Of a DNA stretch of 64,000 nt, positions 58,687 through 64,000 are shown in pieces. The notes below the pieces were generated by a model that saw only the letters and a program-made list of their open reading frames with translations, searched no databases and was not told where the DNA came from. The position numbers and the translations under genes were made by a program. The stretch lies in NCBI RefSeq assembly GCF_041956535.1, contig NW_027192223.1, positions 107,879-171,878 of the forward strand. Direction: 5' to 3'. The stretch is from Calcarisporiella thermophila CBS 279.70. Taxonomy: Eukaryota; Calcarisporiellomycota. Position 1 is the stretch's first letter. Each line of letters opens with the position of its first letter.

Positions 58687-61600
58687 TTAGAGCTCAAAGG
58701 ACGGCATCCTCCCATCCATTTCTTCTCCTTCGTCCAGATAGATTATATTAATCGAGCTGGGGGACGGTGGCTCGCAGAGGAGAGAGCTACGATACTCGAG
58801 GTCGATGGGCGTCGAGGGGAGCTCTGGAAGCGGCAGCAAATCAACACTGCTCGTGTGGGGCTCTCTTGGAAGGGCTGCCGAAGGGGATTTGTCATGCTGT
58901 GGCACTTCGATGGGTTGTGAGTCGTGGTAGATCGAAATCTCGATGTTGGGCAGTGCTCCCGGGGCATGGCGGCTATTGCCGCTGCTTCCGCTCGTGCGAT
59001 AAGAGTAGGAGCTCTGAGAGTCTAATACGGAGGAGAACTCGATGGCGGAGCCAAATAAGCTCGAGGAGGGCGACGTTGCTGAGCCGCCCGATGAGCGTTG
59101 ATTGGAGCCCAGCGAAAGCAGAGAGAATTGCTCGGTGGGAGTACCCGTCCTACTGGAGTGGCGGCTGACCGATGACGATCTCAGCGGGTCGAGGAGGAAG
59201 AATGGGTTCGACTGAGCGTTCCGTTGGCGAATATCTTCGAGGACGGCCACGGGCCTGGGGCCCAGGTCCAGAGAGTTGTGCCTCGAGCGTCTCCAGGAAC
59301 AAACCGATTCTCGACCGTCCGAATCCGTGTCCCTCACCGGAAGGGCAGCGACCACCCCCCCACTGCTCTCGGACACACCGAAGAACGAGTTGCGACATCC
59401 AGCTCCATAATCGACACTGAAGGTGCGGCGTCTCCTTGTGAGTGTAAGCTCAAGCTTCAGCTGGGCGCGATAAGCCTCCATCGCTTGGTGATCGAGGTTG
59501 TGAAGGGCATTGATGGACTGTTGGAAGGACTGATTTGCAGCAGGTGGCGTTTTGGGCTGCGCCGAGGATGCTGCCTGGGAATGGTACGCGGCTTGGGCAT
59601 GGGCATGGTTCCCAGAGGCAATGGGGCCGGATCCGCTAGTAGGGTAAGGTGCCATATTACCATAGGCGGCAGTGCTCCCATCGCTCGCATTTGGTATCGG
59701 TGAGATATAGGGCTGTTGATAGCTGTTGTGATATGAGCCTATATAGGATGACGGGGCATTGGTCTGTGGGGCCGCGTACAACTGGGTAAACTGAGCTGCA
59801 TCCCTAGCCTGCGGTTGAAGAGTTTGCTTGGTAGGAGGCGCCTCAAAATCGGTATTGAAATCGTCGTATGAACCTATAAAAATTTACGCAAGGATGAGCT
59901 CACATACAAAGGGTAGGTTTGGGGGTCCCCAATGCTTACCACTATCGCGTTTTCGTACGTATGCTCGTGCCTTCTTCACCAGCATGGACAGTAGCGCGAT
60001 GCCAACGAGACATGCAAACGCAATACCTGCGTATTTGCCGACCTGCTCGAGCGGAGAGGAGACGCTCTTCATCATGCGATCAGTCTCAGCGAGACCCTCT
60101 TGGGTACAAACACCGGCGCGACACGAAAGAGTAGGTGAGGCAGTTGCAGGAACATCCGGTGAAAAGGTGGTGGTGGTTGGGCTTGCCACATCCACGTGCA
60201 TATTAGCGTCATCGTCTTTGTTATTGTTGTGATCCTTCGGGGAGGGGGACGACTTCGAAGTATCAATAGTAGGGGTTGGTTTATCCTTGCCATGATCAGG
60301 GTTAGCGGCCGTAGTGGTGGCTGTGGCCGTATTGGTGTTGCTGCTGTTATTGGCGCTGGGGGCTTGGGCAGAAGCACTATTTAGAACGGGAGTTGCCTGA
60401 GCAAGTTGAGAGTCAGCGTTACCCGCCGTGCTTTGTGGAGGGGTTGAGTTCTGGTCTGAGTTGCTGGCAGTATTGAGTGCGCTTTCGGTAGGGGTGGCTT
60501 GCTCATTAGCCGTCGAGGTCTGTGATGGTACGTTTGTGCCGCCCTCTGACAAAGGGTCAATGCTAGAAGTCGCTAAAGCGGTCGGCATAGAGGTTACCAA
60601 AGCATCCCCCGGCTCAATCTGGGTTGAAGGGAATGGAGCTGAAGTGGGGGCCGACTCTGTGGCACTTTCAGTTGTAGTGAGCTTCGAAGTAGCGTCAGCA
60701 GAGGCAAGCAGGTCCGAAAGGGTGAGGGTCGGTTGGATCGAAGCAGGCTCCGCACTTGGTGACGGATTCGTATCTTCCGGAGTCACATTTGGTTGGGCTG
60801 ATGCGGTAGCCAAGGAAGGACCCACGGTGACAGTCGAGGTAGTGAAGACCACGTTGTTGGGTTCGTTCGACGGAGTAGGAGCCTTTCCCAGCTGTTTTGG
60901 CCTCCTTCTCCGGGTGGGAGTTGGGGGAAGAGTCGGCGGATTAGGAGGAGGTGGAGATAGAGGAGACTGAGGCGCCTGAGGAAGGTCAGCATTAGGCTTA
61001 CCCTTGGCCTTCTCTTTCTCCCTTTCTTTCTCCTCTTTCTCCCGTTCTTTCTCCTCCTTTTCCCTCTCCTTTTCCTTCTCTTTCTCCTTCTTCTCTCTTT
61101 CTTTTTCCTTTTTCCGGTCTTTATTGCCATCGGCAGGATTCTGGGCATTATCTACGGGCGCACCGTTGATCAAGATGTTGACCTTACTCTTGTCCTGGTC
61201 GGCATTGGGATCGGGCGGGGGAGGAGAGGAAGGTAGAGGGACGGGCGTGGGCTGCTTATTCTCCGCTTCCTCTTTCTGCTGCTTCTCTTTTTCGTTATCT
61301 TTCCCCTTCTGAGGTTTACCTGGAGCCTCTTTAATGGGTGCCAATTCCTTCTCCAGACCTTTTTCCTTCTCCTTCCCATTTTCGAGCGGCTGTGGAAGCA
61401 CAGGCTTTGGTCCTGAGGCTTGGTTGGCCGAGTTGTTCTCAAACGGTTTGCCATTGATGCCGTCGAAGATGGCCTGAATGATCGAAGAGGCCATCTTGGT
61501 TCCCATCTCCGCCGGGTTGATAAAGTTGCCTCTATGGAATTGATTGTTTTCCTGGAACTTTTCCAGAACGCCCTCTCTGCGGCCATTCCCAATACGTCTA

Positions 61601-61827
61601 TTGGCGGCGATGTCATCCTGCCCAGGCGGAAGGGCCCCGGGTTCTCCTGTTGCCCCGCTTGCAGGGTTATTACCTTGGTCCGAAGGGTTGTCACGACGAA
61701 CCATGACTAAAGTGTGTGAAAGTAGAGTTAGCCAGAGAACAAAGGTAGAGGGATATGGAGAATGGATATATATACTGTTGTTCACATCATTGGATCTTCT
61801 ATGTGGTGTGGAACTGGAAGGAGCCAT
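58687..61827 (-). CDS. Single-pass membrane protein with Lys/Glu coil and Ser/Thr-rich stalk (possible cell-wall sensor-like)
   Basis: Two exons, 61827-59940 and 59873-58687, giving 1024 residues. No family recognised. N-terminal hydrophobic segment (STFVLWLTLLSHTLVMV, about 27-43) may be a signal peptide. Then: a Gly/Asn-rich part, a KE-repeat coil (about 239-277, EKEEKEREKEEKEREKEK), a Pro-rich stretch and a long Ser/Thr/Ala-rich region that could be O-mannosylated. A clear transmembrane helix follows (about 599-617, YAGIAFACLVGIALLSMLV) with KKARAYVRKR after it, fixing the tail as cytosolic. The 395-residue tail is Ser-rich with RRRRTFSVDYG-like basic/Ser motifs. The layout recalls WSC/MTL sensors, but no WSC cysteine domain is present. 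ATG 61704 is an alternative start without signal peptide. Confidence 0.7.
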
Positions 61828-62376
61828 GTTGGACAGAGTTACTGAGGAATAGTATGCCTTGGAGAGAGGATACCAGGAAGGTGAGGAGAGGTGAAGAGAT
61901 TAGTTACAGGTCGGGTTAGCACACAACGGCATTCATTCATCAGTGAATGCGGATAGTCACCTCTTCCACCACGCAAATGCCTTCCTAAAGGAATGAACTA
62001 GAATTTGATGGAATGAATGAATGGAAATGAAATGAAGGTAACGAAATGCCGCCGGAGAAAACAGGAATGTAGTGAGAGAAAGGCATGGTGACAGTTAAAA
62101 GTCGAGCATAAAATTAAATTACCGTGTTCTCGTCACACAAATTAGGCGCATCTCCCAGGTGGCCCGTGCTTCAAAGGTTACGGTGGCAGCAGAAATAAGG
62201 AAAATCGGACCAACATGTATACAACGAGAATGGCACAGAGCATTAAAATCGCCGTACAAAACGACTCCGCTTTTGCGGATTCCATAGTTCCAGCTCTCAC
62301 CGCCAAAGCATTTGTGCCGGTTGTGATTTAATATCTCTTTATCTTTATATATTCTAAGCCCATCGCCCAGCGCTCA
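61828..62376. promoter_or_regulatory. 5' flank of the membrane protein gene
   Basis: Contains several CATTC/GAATG repeats (about 61929-61950 and 62005-62035), similar in type to the ATTC repeats before the Tag1-like gene. No gene seen. Confidence 0.35.
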
Positions 62377-62565
62377 TTAGAGCGCTAGTCTCAATCTTTC
62401 CATGTGGATTTCCTCCCTTGGAACTGTGCGAGGTTGTTGCAAACCATAGACAGGACGGCGAGGTCCTCGTTGTGTCTCGGTCCCCAGCCACTGCTCAATA
62501 AATATTGCCTTTATTGAAGCTTTGGATGCTTCGGAGAGTTCGTCATTTTTTACAGTGGGATGCAT
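62377..62565 (-). CDS. Small ORF, 62 residues, unrecognised
   Basis: ATG-initiated frame with charged, protein-like composition (KASIKAIFIEQWLGTET, GPRRPVYGLQQ). No family recognised. It sits alone in a 1-kb gap between two minus-strand genes. Could be a small gene or chance. Confidence 0.3.
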   Translation of the reverse strand: MHPTVKNDELSEASKASIKAIFIEQWLGTETQRGPRRPVYGLQQPRTVPREEIHMERLRLAL

Positions 62566-62829
62566 AAATTATCACAAAAAATGTCAAGAGTCGCAGAGAA
62601 AATCGGTGCAAAAGAAAGAAAGAAAGAAAAAATTTAGCGACTGCAAATGCGCAAGCATAGGGCTAGAAAAGGTGGGGAAGGAATGAATAAAAAAAAAATT
62701 AAATCAAACCAAACTTAGGATGAAATCATAATTTAATAGTATTAATAATAGTAATAAGTAGGTTACTTATAACAATAAACTGGATGATAGGGGAGATGTA
62801 AATCAGCGTGTGTTATTCAAAAACGAATT

Positions 62830-64000
62830 TCAAAAGGGATCCTCTTTCCAAGGATCCGTATCCGGTATCTCATCTGCATACCCTATAGGCCCACGAACCC
62901 TTTCTTTTTCTCTATTTTCCGACCATCCGGCTTCGTCCTCCAATCCACCGGCGCTACTGTGTGACGTCACGATTCGATCGGAGAAGAAAGTCTGGCGGAA
63001 GCTATTGGGTGGCAACTTGGAAGGCCAATCGGCCTCATGCGACAACTTCCAGCTGTGGGGGGGAATGGAGGTGGAGGGAATGGAGGTGGAGGGAATGGAG
63101 GCGGACGGAGCACCCGACCAGAATTCGCCGGTACCTACTGTGGATGTAGCCAGTGCTGTAGTGGAGATCGAGTTGGGGGGAGGAGGAGGGACTATAAAGC
63201 TCTGTGGAGATAGCTTCTCCGCCTCCTCCTCATCCCCGCGAGGCTCCACCATGTTGTGAGAGCGATCAGAAGCAAACAAATGAGGCAATTGGCTCGAGGT
63301 GGCCTCCGTTAAATTAGGCTTGGCTGTTAAATTATCCTGAGCATGGAGAACTTTCAGTTCTCCCCTCGGTCCATTCCGCGTCACGAGGTCCACGCATCCT
63401 TCACGAAACGGTGGGTGTTGTGTCCTATGCTCTTCTGCCATCAGTGGCCCCTCTTCTTCTTCAGGTTCCTCGTCTCCTCGTAAAGCTGAGGTCAGCGCTT
63501 TTCCAAGCCACAGCGGTGAGTGTTTACCCTTCCACAGAGTTGAATATTTTGGACCGTGAATATTAAGCCTTCTCCTTGTCGGCGTTTGTAGCAGAGGTTG
63601 GCGGGATGGGTGTCGAGGAGGAGAACAGGGAACCACTGGGAAATTGTAGTCACCAAATACCATCTCTCGACTAAGAGCGTAGTATTCCTCGATGTCGTCT
63701 TCCGGATCCACATCTGGGAATCGCACGCTCTCATCCTCCCATCCAAACGATGGTGAATGGGGCTCATCGGCCCGGTACTGCGACGTTATCGATAACCCGC
63801 CTCGCTTGCCAGGACGATTATAGTATCGTGATGGTGGCCCTACTGGTTCGATCCAGTGTTTTGAAGCGCCCCCATCAGTGTAGCGTAACCCCGCTCTGAT
63901 GCGACTAGTGCGACTGACTCCTTCGGAAGGTAAACCTTCCGCTGGCTCAAAGGTGCGGTAGTTGAAGCGAGATCCTCGCCATGTATCGAGGGTATCTTGT
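62830..64000 (-). CDS. Unrecognised protein, 3' part (runs off the window)
   Basis: Open frame from the window edge to a TGA at 62830-62832, about 389 residues visible, no intron needed. The 5' end lies beyond 64000, so no start is called. The protein is probably mostly disordered: Pro, Ser, Glu and Arg rich, with short basic/aromatic patches (WLGKALTSAL, SRYYNRPGKRGG), an acidic DEEPEEEEG run, a PPPPP run and a triple SIPSTSIPSTSIP repeat. No domain recognised. Possibly a signalling or cytoskeletal regulator, but this is only a guess from composition. Confidence 0.65.
   Translation of the reverse strand, partial: QDTLDTWRGSRFNYRTFEPAEGLPSEGVSRTSRIRAGLRYTDGGASKHWIEPVGPPSRYYNRPGKRGGLSITSQYRADEPHSPSFGWEDESVRFPDVDPEDDIEEYYALSREMVFGDYNFPVVPCSPPRHPSRQPLLQTPTRRRLNIHGPKYSTLWKGKHSPLWLGKALTSALRGDEEPEEEEGPLMAEEHRTQHPPFREGCVDLVTRNGPRGELKVLHAQDNLTAKPNLTEATSSQLPHLFASDRSHNMVEPRGDEEEAEKLSPQSFIVPPPPPNSISTTALATSTVGTGEFWSGAPSASIPSTSIPSTSIPPHSWKLSHEADWPSKLPPNSFRQTFFSDRIVTSHSSAGGLEDEAGWSENREKERVRGPIGYADEIPDTDPWKEDPF

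Noticed and set aside
63845-63862. GTTCGATCC hairpin resembling a tRNA T arm on the + strand
   Set aside because: Loop is six nt, no cloverleaf around it, and it lies in the open frame of the minus-strand gene.
1-64000. CRISPR arrays, prophage or bacterial-type defence islands
   Set aside because: Spliceosomal introns and eukaryotic gene content throughout; no regularly spaced repeats were seen.

Overview
The window is eukaryotic nuclear DNA from a fungus. Protein-coding genes are split by many short introns (about 50-100 nt, GT-AG with a few GC-AG). The gene set is fungal: a Cdc15/Hof1-type F-BAR protein, nucleoporin Pom152, a Tag1/DUF3712 membrane protein, Pho8- and Pho89-type phosphate proteins and carboxypeptidase Y. 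GH25 lysozyme genes and the divergent protein sequences fit an early-diverging (zygomycete-grade) fungus better than an ascomycete yeast, but this placement is an inference. I rebuilt exon structures by hand from reading frame, splice motifs and family motifs. Seventeen complete genes are supported, with 74 introns.

Layout. 0-18 kb is rich in ribosome-making genes: ESF1 (+), a SNF2-family ATPase (-), a hidden three-exon mitochondrial ribosomal protein bL34m (-), URB2 (+), a Cid1-like nucleotidyltransferase (+) and the Pol I subunit RPA34 (-). 18-25 kb holds an intronless PPR protein (-) and an 11-exon F-BAR/SH3 protein (-). 24.7-27.35 kb is gene-poor. 27-37 kb holds a CYP52/CYP704-like cytochrome P450 (+), a 1745-residue DUF3712 protein made of two related halves (+) and intronless mitochondrial uL2m (-). 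37-42.4 kb is a rearranged zone: a GH25 lysozyme gene broken by one stop codon, a second partial and frameshifted GH25 copy, matching duplicated flanks, and possible retroelement debris. 42.4-49.5 kb holds PHO89-, PHO8- and CPY-type genes, all on + and all linked to phosphate or the vacuole. 49.9-54 kb is POM152 (+). 54.4-57.2 kb is an acid sphingomyelinase-like phosphodiesterase (-) with a 17-nt microexon. 58.7-61.8 kb is a single-pass membrane protein with a stalk-like ectodomain (-). From 62.8 kb to the edge is the 3' part of an unrecognised gene (-).

How the genes work together. ESF1, URB2 and RPA34 act in nucleolar rRNA transcription and processing; bL34m and uL2m belong to the mitochondrial large subunit. 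Pho89, Pho8, carboxypeptidase Y and the Tag1-like protein belong to phosphate uptake and vacuolar function. F-BAR, Pom152 and the membrane protein are cell-structure genes. I found no convincing novel defence-type or biosynthetic system. The most unusual features are the duplicated and decaying GH25 locus, the internally doubled Tag1-like protein, the microexon, and the helicase with an altered DEAH box and a cysteine-rich insert.
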